DNA of 64,000 nucleotides from Streptomyces sp. NBC_01260 (GCF_036226405.1 NZ_CP108464.1:3038001-3102000); one strand, 5' to 3'. Shown: positions 52,960 through 62,453, numbered from the stretch's first letter. A program made the numbers and translations. The notes: a model not told the origin generated them from the sequence alone.

Positions 52960-53169
52960 TCAGACGCTGCCGAACTCTCCGGCCTTCACGCCTGCCACGA
53001 ACGTGGCGAACGAGGCGGTGAGGACGTTCAGAACCGGGCCGGCCGGGGTCTTGGAGTCACGAACCGGGACGATGCCGCGTGCGGCGGCGAAGTTGGCGGC
53101 GACCTCGATGCAATTGCCGCCGTTCGAGCTGTATGAGGACTTGAACCAGCGGGGGGATTCGGTCGTCAC
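52960..53169 (-). CDS. DUF397 protein
   Basis: A 69-residue protein with the DUF397 signature: WFKSSYSSNGGNCIEVA, VRDSKTPAGP and a final FVAGVKAGEF. It partners the upstream DUF5753 regulator, as in the WhiJ-type modules of Streptomyces. Its GTG start overlaps the regulator stop as GTGA, so the two are co-translated. Confidence 0.92.
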   Translation of the reverse strand: MTTESPRWFKSSYSSNGGNCIEVAANFAAARGIVPVRDSKTPAGPVLNVLTASFATFVAGVKAGEFGSV

Positions 53170-54002
53170 GGGGTGCCCTTTCTTAGCTGGCTGATCATGG
53201 CCACGGATGCCGCCTGTGACATCGCCTCGGCCTGCAGTTGATGGTATGCGGTCAGCAAGGGCACCACAGAAGCAGTTTCACGATCCACGTGCCCCTGTGC
53301 CTGCGACTCGGCATACGCCAAGACGGACCGATCAGCCAGAGTGAGCAGATTGACGGGGAGGTTGAACGGGCGTCGCTCCCCTATCTCGAACGGGGCCACC
53401 TGAAGAACCCAGTTGGGGAGGGCGGCGATTTCAATCAACCGCTGGAGCTGTGCCGCCATGATCTCCCTCCCGCCAACGGCGTGACGGAGGCAGCTCTCAT
53501 CCATCACAACAAGCACCATGGGCGGGCGGGTCCTTGCCAACGCAGCTTGCCTCTCCGCGAGAAAGGAAACGCGCTCGGCCGCCTGTTCCGGTGCGATGGA
53601 CCCACGCTGCACATCTCCATCTGCCAGCACTCGTGCGTACTCCGGCGTCTGCAACAGGCCCGGGATGATCCCGATCTCGAAGAGCCGGATCTCCACGGCC
53701 CGGCCCTCGTGGCCGACGTACTGCGGGAAGCCCTCCAGGAGCGATCCGTGCCGGATCTCGCGCCATTGGCGTTCGAACGTGTCAGCGGTTTCTCCGGTGC
53801 CGAACACTTGGTCCGCGCTGCGCGAAAAGCGGAGAGTCGGCATCTTGCGACCAACCTCCACGGCCGAGATGTGCGTACCGGAGTACCCCATCCGTTCGCC
53901 GAGTTCTTCCTGTTTCCACCCACGAGCCTCACGTACACGGCGGATACGCGCCCCGAAGGCGGCTTGCGGACTGCTTTCGGGGTCCAACTCCTTGCGGTTC
54001 AA
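53166..54002 (-). CDS. XRE family regulator with DUF5753 domain
   Basis: A 278-residue protein. The N-terminal helix-turn-helix reads RIRRVREARGWKQEELGERMGYSGTHISAVEVGRK (about 19-53), followed by the DUF5753 ligand-like domain with IIPGLLQTPEYAR. Such proteins pair with DUF397 proteins and control development or antibiotic genes in Streptomyces; some act as toxin-antitoxin-like pairs. The start is unusual: the best-placed codon is TTG 54002, because no in-frame ATG or GTG precedes the fold. It is divergent from the small-gene chain at 54109. Confidence 0.88.
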   Translation of the reverse strand: MNRKELDPESSPQAAFGARIRRVREARGWKQEELGERMGYSGTHISAVEVGRKMPTLRFSRSADQVFGTGETADTFERQWREIRHGSLLEGFPQYVGHEGRAVEIRLFEIGIIPGLLQTPEYARVLADGDVQRGSIAPEQAAERVSFLAERQAALARTRPPMVLVVMDESCLRHAVGGREIMAAQLQRLIEIAALPNWVLQVAPFEIGERRPFNLPVNLLTLADRSVLAYAESQAQGHVDRETASVVPLLTAYHQLQAEAMSQAASVAMISQLRKGTP

Positions 54003-54108
54003 AGAGACATCACCAGTCTTTCGTTCGCGACTGACACGTTGAACAGCTCCTCACCCTAGGCCACGCTGAACGCCCTTGGTAGTGGAATGACTACAGAGAG
54101 GTGCGGCG

Positions 54109-54348
54109 ATGTCTGAGCAGAAGCACGTCCAACTCCCGCCCGCCGGGACACTCGTGGTGGATCGAGGCCGTAACGACCGGGTCGGGGAGTTCCGCGGAGT
54201 CTCCGGTCCGTACTGGTCTCTGCGGCCGGTCGGTGGGGGTCCCGAGTGGGAAGCCATCCCCGAATACGTCCGGCTCGCCACCCCCGACGAGCGCCTCCGC
54301 GCCCGTACCGCGTACGAGAACGCCAGGAGTCGGGGGGACGTGGCATGA
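54109..54348 (+). CDS. Small hypothetical protein, first of a four-gene chain
   Basis: A 79-residue soluble protein, MSEQKHVQLPPAGTLVVDRG, with a Trp/Arg-rich middle (YWSLRPVGG) and a helical tail. No family recognised. It is divergent from the DUF5753 regulator across 106 bp, and its end overlaps the next start as ATGA. It may belong to the small proteins often found with XRE/DUF397 loci. Confidence 0.65.
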   Translation: MSEQKHVQLPPAGTLVVDRGRNDRVGEFRGVSGPYWSLRPVGGGPEWEAIPEYVRLATPDERLRARTAYENARSRGDVA

Positions 54349-54515
54349 CCGACCACAGCACCGCCCAGCCTTCCGGGACCGACGAGTGCCGGGACTGCCA
54401 GGAACTCGACCTGGCCGAAGCCGTGGCCCGGGGCGAGAGGGACGAGAGCAGGGCGACCGACTGCCGTGTGCTGCGCAAGCGGCACCGGGTCGCCGTGCAC
54501 GGGGAGCAGCCGTGA
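54345..54515 (+). CDS. Small Cys-containing hypothetical protein
   Basis: A 56-residue acidic protein with a CRDCQELDLAEAVARGERDE segment and one further cysteine. Its start overlaps the previous gene (ATGA) and its stop overlaps the next start (GTGA). No family recognised. Confidence 0.55.
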   Translation: MTDHSTAQPSGTDECRDCQELDLAEAVARGERDESRATDCRVLRKRHRVAVHGEQP

Positions 54516-54781
54516 AGCACATCCCTGTTCGACTCGTCCTCGCCGTGGGAACCCGGCAGCGGAACTCCGCGAGCGAACTGCCCGTCACGTGGGACCGCAT
54601 CGACTCGGACACGGCGTCCCGCGCGCTGCTCCTCGCCGCGCTGGACGCAGCGATTGACCAGCGCATTGCCGAGCGCGCCGCCGAAGTGGCCGAGCTGGAC
54701 ATCCTCGTGGCCTTCGCCGAAGCGGCAGCCGCGACGGCGAAGGGCGTGGTCCATTCGCCGACCCGGGAGCGTGCCGCATGA
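54512..54781 (+). CDS. Small helical hypothetical protein
   Basis: An 89-residue protein, mostly alpha-helical and Ala/Glu-rich in the second half (IAERAAEVAELDILVAFAEA). GTG 54512 overlaps the preceding stop, and its end overlaps the next ATG. No family recognised. Confidence 0.55.
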   Translation: MKHIPVRLVLAVGTRQRNSASELPVTWDRIDSDTASRALLLAALDAAIDQRIAERAAEVAELDILVAFAEAAAATAKGVVHSPTRERAA

Positions 54782-56115
54782 CCGGTGCGGGCTACGCGGC
54801 AGAGATCACCGTGACCGACGGGCAGCGGGCGGTTTCGCTGGGAGAGGTCGTGGTGCGCAGTCGCCGGCTCGCCCTCCGCTGGCTGCGGCGGCGTGCACTT
54901 CGGCTCGCGGAGGGTCTTGGTGTTCCGTCCGGCTCGGGGTGTTCCGGAGGGATGGACGTACGCTCGGCTGCCCTTCAGAGCTCCGCTGTGCTGAACGGGC
55001 TTCGGGCCTGGGCCGAGGACCAGGAGCAGCAGGACGAGGCGATGGCACGGCTGGAAGACGGGTACCCCGACGCGTTCGCCGTGGTCGACCCCGCCGCCGG
55101 ACTGCTGGTGACGCTCGCCGTGCGGCGCGTCCGGTCGAACCGGGCCGCGGGCAAACCGGCTCCTGCCATGGGGCGGGCGCCAGCTCCGCCGCCGGGCTCA
55201 CGGCAGCACCCGCACGAGCGCGTCCAGCGTGCCCGCCCAGGCACTGTCGGTCGGGGTCCCGTAGCCGATGACCAGGGCCTCGTGGCGTGCCTCGGCGTCC
55301 GGGTGGCGGTAGAAGGACAGCCCCTGCACCACCAGCCCCTGCCAGGCCGCCGACCGGACGACGTCCGCCTCGCTGCCTTCCGGGAGTTCGAGTACGGCGT
55401 GCAGACCGGCGGCGATCCCGCTGATCTTGATGGACGGGGCGCGTTCAGCCAGCGCGGCGACAAGCTGGTCGCGGCGGTTGCGGTAGCGCAGCCGCATGGA
55501 GCGCACATGCCGGTCGTACGCGCCGGAGGCGATGAACTCGGCGAGCGTCAGCTGGTCCAGCGCGCTGGACGCCCAGTCGCTCAGCCCCTTGGCCGCGGTC
55601 ACCTCGCCCACCAGTTCCTGCGGGACCACCATCCAGCCCAGCCGCAGCCCCGGCGCCAGGGACTTGCTGGCCGTGCCGAAGTACACGACGCGTTCCGGGT
55701 CCAGTCCCTGGAGCGCGCCGACCGGCTGGCGGTCGTAGCGGAACTCTCCGTCGTAGTCGTCCTCCAGGATCAGGCCGCCGGTGCTCCGGGCCCAGTCCAC
55801 CGCAGCGGCCCGCCGGTCGGGGTGGAGCGGTACCCCGGTCGGGAACTGGTGCGCGGGTGTCAGCAGCACCGCGCCCGCGCCGCGCATCGCGGACAGTTCG
55901 CCGGTCCGGGAGCCGAGTTCGTCGAGCGGCAGGCAGGGGATGCGCAGCCCGGCCTCGGTGAGCAGGCGGGTGTGCACGTGGAGCCCGTACGACTCGACGG
56001 CCACCTCCCGCACGCGGCGCTCCCGCAGCACCTTCCCCATCATCATCAGTCCGTGGACGAAGCCGGAGCAGATGACGATGCGGTCGGGGTCCGCGTACAC
56101 GCCGCGGGCCCGTGA
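54778..56115 (+). CDS. Hypothetical protein with antisense read-through extension
   Basis: ATG 54778 overlaps the previous gene as ATGA. About the first 135 residues look plausible (MTGAGYAAEITVTDGQRAV... EDGYPDAFAVVDPAAGLLV). The frame then stays open through the whole C-terminal half of the opposite-strand MocR gene and stops only at 56115. The extension is Pro/Arg/Gln-rich shadow sequence. Either the native stop was lost or the true gene is short and frameshifted near 55190. Only the first part should be trusted. Confidence 0.35.
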   Translation: MTGAGYAAEITVTDGQRAVSLGEVVVRSRRLALRWLRRRALRLAEGLGVPSGSGCSGGMDVRSAALQSSAVLNGLRAWAEDQEQQDEAMARLEDGYPDAFAVVDPAAGLLVTLAVRRVRSNRAAGKPAPAMGRAPAPPPGSRQHPHERVQRARPGTVGRGPVADDQGLVACLGVRVAVEGQPLHHQPLPGRRPDDVRLAAFREFEYGVQTGGDPADLDGRGAFSQRGDKLVAAVAVAQPHGAHMPVVRAGGDELGERQLVQRAGRPVAQPLGRGHLAHQFLRDHHPAQPQPRRQGLAGRAEVHDAFRVQSLERADRLAVVAELSVVVVLQDQAAGAPGPVHRSGPPVGVERYPGRELVRGCQQHRARAAHRGQFAGPGAEFVERQAGDAQPGLGEQAGVHVEPVRLDGHLPHAALPQHLPHHHQSVDEAGADDDAVGVRVHAAGP

Positions 56116-56601
56116 CAGGTAGTCGGCGAGCACGGTGCGCAGTTCGACGCGGCCGCGTGGATCGCCGTATCCGAGGGCGTCGTTGGGTGCCGCGGTGAGG
56201 GCGCGGCGGGCGGCCTTGAGCCATTCGGCGCGCGGGAACGTCGACAGGTCGGGCGAGCCGGGCTGCAGGCTGTAGGCGGGGCTGGTGCGGGGCGGCCGGG
56301 AGCGCGGCGCCCTGGTCGCCGCCCGGCGCGGCTCGGCGCGCTGCGCGACCCGGGTGCCGGAGCCCTGCCGGGCGGTGAGCCAGCCCTCGGCGACCAGTTC
56401 CGCGTAGGCGTCGGCGACGGTGTTGCGGGCGATGCCCAGGTCGGCCGCGAGGGTGCGGGACGACGGCAGCCGGGTCCCCGGTGCCAGCCGCCCCGTCCGG
56501 GCGGCCTCGCGCAGGGCGTCCATGAGCCCGGCCCGCAGTCCGATGGCACCGGCCGGGTCAATGTGCAGGTCCGCACCGAAAGTGGCCCAGGGATCTGTCA
56601 T
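55198..56601 (-). CDS. MocR-type regulator (GntR helix-turn-helix plus aminotransferase domain)
   Basis: A 467-residue PdxR/MocR-family protein. The N-terminal GntR winged helix reads GTRLPSSRTLAADLGIARNTVADAYAELVAEGWL. The C-terminal class I aminotransferase-like domain has ILEDDYDGEFRYD and the PLP Lys in FGTASKSLAPGLRLGW. MocR proteins sense PLP or amino compounds and act as transcription factors rather than enzymes. It is divergent, by 47 bp, from an AhpD-like gene. A perfect 8-bp inverted repeat lies between them. ATG 56601 matches the family start. Confidence 0.92.
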   Translation of the reverse strand: MTDPWATFGADLHIDPAGAIGLRAGLMDALREAARTGRLAPGTRLPSSRTLAADLGIARNTVADAYAELVAEGWLTARQGSGTRVAQRAEPRRAATRAPRSRPPRTSPAYSLQPGSPDLSTFPRAEWLKAARRALTAAPNDALGYGDPRGRVELRTVLADYLSRARGVYADPDRIVICSGFVHGLMMMGKVLRERRVREVAVESYGLHVHTRLLTEAGLRIPCLPLDELGSRTGELSAMRGAGAVLLTPAHQFPTGVPLHPDRRAAAVDWARSTGGLILEDDYDGEFRYDRQPVGALQGLDPERVVYFGTASKSLAPGLRLGWMVVPQELVGEVTAAKGLSDWASSALDQLTLAEFIASGAYDRHVRSMRLRYRNRRDQLVAALAERAPSIKISGIAAGLHAVLELPEGSEADVVRSAAWQGLVVQGLSFYRHPDAEARHEALVIGYGTPTDSAWAGTLDALVRVLP

Positions 56602-56616
56602 GAAAATGGACCATAC

Positions 56617-56640
56617 CGCTACGCCACCCCCCGCGTAGCG
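56617..56640. promoter_or_regulatory. Candidate MocR operator
   Basis: CGCTACGC (56617-56624) and GCGTAGCG (56633-56640) form a perfect inverted repeat with an 8-nt spacer of C-rich sequence. It sits inside the 47-bp gap between the two divergent starts. Flanking ATGGACCATAC and GTATCCATG are roughly symmetrical too. With so little room, both transcripts must start beside or inside it. Confidence 0.6.
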
Positions 56641-56648
56641 TCGTATCC

Positions 56649-57155
56649 ATGACGACGAACGAGCACAGCCGCGCAACGTCCGAGTACACCACCGAGCACA
56701 CGCCCCGCATGCAGTGGGCCGAGCACGCCCCCGACGTCTACAAGGCGATGGCCCGGCTGGACGCCACGTCCCGCAAGGGGCTCGACCCGGTCGTGGCCGA
56801 GCTGGTGAAGATCCGGTCCTCGCAGCTCAACCACTGCGCGTTCTGCCTCGACATGCACACCAAGGACGCGCTCGCGGCGGGTGAGTCCATCCAGCGGATC
56901 GTGCAGCTCAGCGCGTGGGAGGAGTCGCAGCACTTCTACACGCCGAAGGAGATCGCGGCGATCGAGCTGACCGAGGCGGTGACCGTCCTGACCGACGGTT
57001 TCGTGCCGGACGAGGTGTACGCGAAGGCCGCGAAGCACTTCGACGAGGCGGAGCTCGCCCACCTCATCGCCGCGATCATCACGATCAACGCCTGGAACCG
57101 GTTCGCCGTGACCTGCCGCCTGGTCCCCGGCCACTACACGCCCGGCGACCACTGA
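56649..57155 (+). CDS. Carboxymuconolactone decarboxylase/AhpD-like protein
   Basis: A 168-residue helical protein. The redox motif is CAFCLDMH (CxxC plus His), following VAELVKIRSSQLNH. These proteins reduce peroxides or act as alkylhydroperoxidase partners. It is divergent from the MocR regulator, its probable controller, and is followed after 45 bp by a PEP mutase-family gene. ATG 56649 begins the protein. Confidence 0.87.
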   Translation: MTTNEHSRATSEYTTEHTPRMQWAEHAPDVYKAMARLDATSRKGLDPVVAELVKIRSSQLNHCAFCLDMHTKDALAAGESIQRIVQLSAWEESQHFYTPKEIAAIELTEAVTVLTDGFVPDEVYAKAAKHFDEAELAHLIAAIITINAWNRFAVTCRLVPGHYTPGDH

Positions 57156-57200
57156 TCCAGGCACTCCCCTCCGCACCGCCCACCTCAGGAGCCTTCCGCC

Positions 57201-57929
57201 ATGACCGCGTCCGACCTCCGTGCGCTGCACCACGGACGTACTGTCGGCGATCCGCTGGTCCTCCCCGGCCCGTGGGACGCCGACAGCGCCCGCGTCCTCG
57301 CCGACGCGGGGTTCCCGGCCCTGGCCACGCCGAGCGCGGGGGTCGCGGCCTCGCTCGGGTACGAGGACGGGGCCACGCCCGCCGCCGAGATGTTCGCGGC
57401 GGTGGCGCGCATCGCCCGCGCCGTCTCCGTACCCGTGTCGGCCGACATCGAGGCAGGGTACGGACTGGCGCCACGGGAGCTGGTGGAGCGGCTGCTCGCC
57501 GCCGGGGCCGTCGGCTGCAATCTGGAGGACACGGTGGACGGGGTCCTCGTGGATGCCCGGTGGCAGGCGGACCGGCTGGCGGAGGTGCGGGCGGCCGCCG
57601 GGGACGCGCTGTTCGTCAACGCCCGGGTGGACACGTACGTCACCGGCGTCCCGGAGGGCACGGACCAGGAGGCCGAGACCGTGCGCCGCGCGCTGCTGTA
57701 CGTGGCCGCGGGCGCGGACTGCGTCTACCCGATCGGCGCCCCGGCCGAGTCGCTCCCCCGCCTGGCCACCGCCGTACCCGCACCGCTGAACGCGCTCGCC
57801 CGGCCGGACGGTCCGGGTCCGCGCCGCCTCGGCGAACTGGGCGCCGGCCGCGTCACGTTCGGCCCCGGTCTCCAGCGCCGGGCCATGGCGGCCCTGCGCG
57901 AGTTCGCCGACGGGCTCCGTGGGGCCTGA
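57201..57929 (+). CDS. Isocitrate lyase/PEP mutase superfamily protein
   Basis: A 242-residue TIM-barrel protein. It has the substrate and metal motifs PGPWDADSARVLADAGF, SADIEAGYG and CNLEDTVDG of the PEP mutase/oxaloacetate-hydrolase branch. The isocitrate lyase KKCGH catalytic loop is absent. Probable reaction: C-C or C-P bond cleavage of a small 2-oxo or 2-methyl acid; the exact substrate is unknown. It probably shares the MocR-controlled unit with the AhpD-like gene. Confidence 0.85.
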   Translation: MTASDLRALHHGRTVGDPLVLPGPWDADSARVLADAGFPALATPSAGVAASLGYEDGATPAAEMFAAVARIARAVSVPVSADIEAGYGLAPRELVERLLAAGAVGCNLEDTVDGVLVDARWQADRLAEVRAAAGDALFVNARVDTYVTGVPEGTDQEAETVRRALLYVAAGADCVYPIGAPAESLPRLATAVPAPLNALARPDGPGPRRLGELGAGRVTFGPGLQRRAMAALREFADGLRGA

Positions 57930-57950
57930 GGCCGGCCCCGTACGAGAAAC

Positions 57951-57994
57951 GCCACCGCCCCCGGCAGCGGCTGACTGCTGCCGGGGGCGGTGGC
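57951..57994. terminator. Bidirectional perfect hairpin terminator
   Basis: An 18-bp perfect stem (57951-57968 with 57977-57994) with an 8-nt loop lies between the convergent PEP-mutase-like gene and mdh. A short GGTGGC repeat continues to about 58005. Confidence 0.85.
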
Positions 57995-58035
57995 GGTGGC
58001 GGTGGCGTCCGCGGGTCCCCTGGGGGACGTACGGA

Positions 58036-59187
<1,152 letters not shown>

Positions 59188-59206
59188 TCACCGCCCCGCT
59201 CCTCGT

Positions 59207-60340
59207 TCACCCCGTCGCTTCGGCCGTGCACCCCTTCGTGCCGGTGGCGAGGGTGGCGCACGCCTTGACGTCGGCGACCCGCTTCACGGCGACCATCGGG
59301 GTGTACGTGTCAGCGGCGGCGGACACCGTGCCGTCCTGCCCCGCACCGCCCGCGCTGATCCGTACGGTGTCGCCGGTGGCCGCCTTGGTGATCCGTGCCC
59401 ACGCCGCCCCGCAGGTCTTGCTGTAGCGCACCTCGACGACGCTTCCGCCGACGGTGGCGCTGGAGACCGTACGGACGTATTCGCCGCCGCAGCCCATGTC
59501 CTCGGGGTCCTGCCCGGCGCAGTCGGAGCCGCTGCACCCGACCCCGGCCGGCAGTTCCGGCGCACTGGCCGTGGGCGACGGGGAAGGGGCGGCGGCCTTG
59601 TCGGCGTCGGAGTCACCACCCGAACCGGTCAGCAGCACCACACCGGTCACCGCGAGCAGGACGCCCACCGCGGCCGCGGCGATCACGAGCTGTTTACGGC
59701 TGCCGCCACGGCCCCGGCCACTCCCGCTGCCCTTGCCACTGCCACTGCCGCGATGCGCGGGCGGCTGCCCGGGAGCGCCCCCGTGGGCGTTCATCGCGGG
59801 CGGCAGACCGGGCCCCGCACCCATCGCCCGGTCCGGCCGGACCTGCGGCTGCTGCGGCACCTGCGGAACGCTCCCGCGCTGGGCCGGTACGGACGGGGAG
59901 CGGCCCCCGTCGCTCACGCCCGGTGCCGCACCCGTCCCGCCCTCGGCCGTGCCGACACCATGGGAGGGCCGGCTCCTGCCGTGGCCGCGCGACGGCTGCC
60001 CGGTCTCGCCGAGCGCCGCCCGCGCCTGGATTATCCGCATGCCCTCCATCGTCATGTCGTGGCGCATCTCGGCACGGCTCCAGGCCCGTTCCGTCAGCTC
60101 CCACATGGTGTTCAGGTGCACGTGATTGGTGCCCGTCACCTCGGCCAGCGCGACGATGGCGCCCCTGGGGGCGAGCAGCCGCCCGTTCAGATACCGCTCC
60201 CACGACGTCTTGCTGTACCCCGTGCGGTCGGCCACGGCGGCGATGCTCAGGCCGCTGCGGTCGACGAGTCTGCGCAGTTGGCCGGCAAACTCCCGGACCT
60301 GTGGGTCGAGATCCTCCGGCAGTGCCTTCCAACGAGGCAT
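59207..60340 (-). CDS. Membrane-spanning XRE-type protein with DUF2690-like exterior domain
   Basis: A 377-residue protein. The N-terminal helix-turn-helix reads LSIAAVADRTGYSKTSWERYLNGR (about 30-55). A long Gly/Pro/Ser/Arg linker and one transmembrane helix (KQLVIAAAAVGVLLAVTGVVLL, about residues 215-237) follow. The C-terminal domain has four or more cysteines (GCSGSDCAGQDPEDMGC, KTCGAAW), matching DUF2690. It could relay an outside signal to DNA or act as a cell-envelope factor. ATG 60340 begins the HTH. Function unknown. Confidence 0.78.
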   Translation of the reverse strand: MPRWKALPEDLDPQVREFAGQLRRLVDRSGLSIAAVADRTGYSKTSWERYLNGRLLAPRGAIVALAEVTGTNHVHLNTMWELTERAWSRAEMRHDMTMEGMRIIQARAALGETGQPSRGHGRSRPSHGVGTAEGGTGAAPGVSDGGRSPSVPAQRGSVPQVPQQPQVRPDRAMGAGPGLPPAMNAHGGAPGQPPAHRGSGSGKGSGSGRGRGGSRKQLVIAAAAVGVLLAVTGVVLLTGSGGDSDADKAAAPSPSPTASAPELPAGVGCSGSDCAGQDPEDMGCGGEYVRTVSSATVGGSVVEVRYSKTCGAAWARITKAATGDTVRISAGGAGQDGTVSAAADTYTPMVAVKRVADVKACATLATGTKGCTAEATG

Positions 60341-60873
60341 TACTTCCCCCTACTTCCCACTTCACATCGTTTCGGCTTCCGCTGCCCCCGCACGCGCCCG
60401 GCGCCTCGCACACCGCTCTGGCCCCGTCCGGAGCCGGTGGTCTTCCGCCCCGGACTACCCAGATAGATGCGCGAACGCAGACTGCCAGTTCCTGGAGAGG
60501 GAGCGCATGGTTGCACTCGGCAGCCCGGCACACACCCGCACGCGCCCCGGCCTCGCCCGGCCTCGCCCGGCCCGCCTGCCGCCTGCCGCCTGCCGCCTGC
60601 CGCCTGCCGCCTGCCGCCTGCCGCCTGCCGGGCCAGTCTGCCATCGTTGCCTGACGATCACACCGTGGCGGAATGGTCACTTCCGTGCCACAGGCCACAG
60701 CCATCCCTTGAACAGTCCTCCCCCAACCACAAGGCTGTAGTCAGGACGGGGCAAGGCCGCTCAACTCGCCGGATTCCGGAGCTTTTCGCTCCGGCACGCC
60801 CCGTCCCCGGCGTCCGTCCCTTCTCGGGGGAGGGGACGGGCACCGGTCCGCGGCCCGGGGCGGCCGCGCGGAT
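60341..60873. other. Intergenic region with 7-bp repeat, no gene
   Basis: This 533-bp stretch between the XRE-type gene and the DUF3017 gene has only low-complexity open frames. It contains a (GCCTGCC)n array, CTCGCCCGG duplications just left of it, and AT-rich segments around 60660-60740. No RNA structure or other gene is seen. Confidence 0.5.
60574..60629. repeat. Eight perfect 7-bp tandem repeats
   Basis: GCCTGCC is repeated eight times without interruption. It lies upstream of the minus-strand XRE-type gene and downstream of the DUF3017 gene. It is a likely slippage-prone minisatellite. Confidence 0.92.
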
Positions 60874-61566
60874 TCAGCGGATCGTGAAGTGGACCGCGTT
60901 CTCCAGGAACGGGATGTCCAGCCACGGCTTGGGCTGCGCCATCAGCGAGAGCATCACGATGAGGACGCCCAGCAGCCCGTACGTCACCAGGTCCGTGAAG
61001 CGGGAACGCACCGCGAGCATGCCCACCGAGGGGATCACGAGGCGGAGTACCGCGCCCCCGATGAGCGCCACACCGATCAGTATCGTGCCGACCCGGAAGG
61101 CCTGCTCGAAGGGGTCGGAGGCCACGATCAGCAGGCCGATCGCGGCCGTGCCGAGCACCGCGAGCAACGGCCACTGACGGGCGGGGGCCGGAGCGTCGCC
61201 GCCCGCCGCCCGGCCGCCGCCCTCGGGACGCGCGGTGTCCTGGGTGAGCGATGCCAACGCCCGCGACCGGCCCGTCGCGGGGGCCGCGGCGGGAACGGGC
61301 GCGGGGTGGCTGCCGGTGCGACCGTCCGCAGGAGCGTCCGCACCGTCATCCGCAGCGCCGTCCGCGGTGTCGTCCGGTGCCGCTGCCGCTGCCGCGCTGT
61401 CGCCCGACGCGGGTGAAGCACCGTCGGCCGGGTCCGCCGGCCCGCCGTCAGCCGAGGAGTCGGCAGCGCCGCCGGCCGGAACACCGGCCGCGCCCTCGGA
61501 CTGCTCGGCGACCGGCCCGTCCGCATCGGCGGCGGCCCGGTCGGCCGGACTCGTACCAGCACCCAT
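60874..61566 (-). CDS. DUF3017 membrane protein
   Basis: A 230-residue protein. A long Ala/Asp/Ser/Pro-rich N-terminus (about 1-130) is followed by three hydrophobic segments in QWPLLAVLGTAAIGLLIVASD, VGTILIGVALIGGAVLRLVI and LLGVLIVMLSLMAQPKPWLD. DUF3017 genes usually sit next to folD in actinobacteria, as here (20 bp downstream). Function unknown. ATG 61566 follows GGAAGGAA. Confidence 0.82.
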   Translation of the reverse strand: MGAGTSPADRAAADADGPVAEQSEGAAGVPAGGAADSSADGGPADPADGASPASGDSAAAAAAPDDTADGAADDGADAPADGRTGSHPAPVPAAAPATGRSRALASLTQDTARPEGGGRAAGGDAPAPARQWPLLAVLGTAAIGLLIVASDPFEQAFRVGTILIGVALIGGAVLRLVIPSVGMLAVRSRFTDLVTYGLLGVLIVMLSLMAQPKPWLDIPFLENAVHFTIR

Positions 61567-61586
61567 GGGGTTCCTTCCGGATCGGT

Positions 61587-62453
61587 TCAGCCCGCGGACG
61601 GGACGGAGTCGCGCTCGGCCGCCTCGACCACGTTGACGAGCAACTGGGCGCGGGTCATCGGGCCGACACCGCCCGGGTTCGGCGAGATCCACGCGGCGAC
61701 CTCGGCCACGCCCGGGTGTACATCGCCGACGATCTTGCCCTCCCCGTCCCGGCTGACGCCGACGTCGAGCACGGCCGCGCCCGGCTTCACGTCCTCGGGC
61801 TTGATGATGTGCGCCACGCCCGCGGCCGCGACGATGATGTCGGCCTGTCGCAGGTGGGCGGAGAGATCACGCGTACCGGTGTGGCACTGGGTGACCGTGG
61901 CGTTCTCCGACTTACGGGTCAGCAGCAGCGGGATGGACCGGCCGATGGTGACACCGCGTCCGACGACCACGACATGCGCCCCGTTGATCTCCACACCGTG
62001 GTGGCGGAGCAGCTGCACGACACCCTGCGGGGTGCAGGGCAGCGGTCCCTTCTCGTTGAGCACGAGCCGGCCGAGACTCATCGGGTGCAGCCCGTCGGCG
62101 TCCTTGGCCGGATCCATCAGTTCCAGAACGCGGTTGGTGTCGATCCCCTTGGGCAGGGGGAGCTGCACGATGTAACCCGTGCACTCGGGATCGGCGTTGA
62201 GCTCCCGTACGACGTCCTCGATCTCCTCCTGGGTGGCGGTGTCGGGGAGTTCGCGCTGGATGGAACCGATGCCGACCTGCGCGCAGTCGCGGTGCTTGCC
62301 GTTCACGTACCACCTGCTGCCCGGGTCGTCACCCACCAGCAGGGTTCCCAGGCCGGGGGTGATACCCCGGGCCTTGAGGGCCGCCACGCGGACGGTGAGA
62401 TCGGACTTGATCGCGGCTGCGGTGGCTTTGCCATCGAGAATCTGGGCAGTCAT
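61587..62453 (-). CDS. folD: Bifunctional methylenetetrahydrofolate dehydrogenase/cyclohydrolase
   Basis: A 288-residue full-length FolD. It has the [14 protein letters not shown] block with the catalytic Lys, [32 protein letters not shown] and the final [13 protein letters not shown]. It interconverts 5,10-methylene- and 10-formyl-tetrahydrofolate for purine and methyl metabolism. It is close to purH, which uses formyl-THF. ATG 62453 starts homology. Confidence 0.97.
   Translation of the reverse strand: MTAQILDGKATAAAIKSDLTVRVAALKARGITPGLGTLLVGDDPGSRWYVNGKHRDCAQVGIGSIQRELPDTATQEEIEDVVRELNADPECTGYIVQLPLPKGIDTNRVLELMDPAKDADGLHPMSLGRLVLNEKGPLPCTPQGVVQLLRHHGVEINGAHVVVVGRGVTIGRSIPLLLTRKSENATVTQCHTGTRDLSAHLRQADIIVAAAGVAHIIKPEDVKPGAAVLDVGVSRDGEGKIVGDVHPGVAEVAAWISPNPGGVGPMTRAQLLVNVVEAAERDSVPSAG

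Noticed and set aside
57995..58010. GGTGGC short repeats beside the mdh terminator
   Set aside because: Only about three units, and partly the arm of the hairpin; not a meaningful repeat array.
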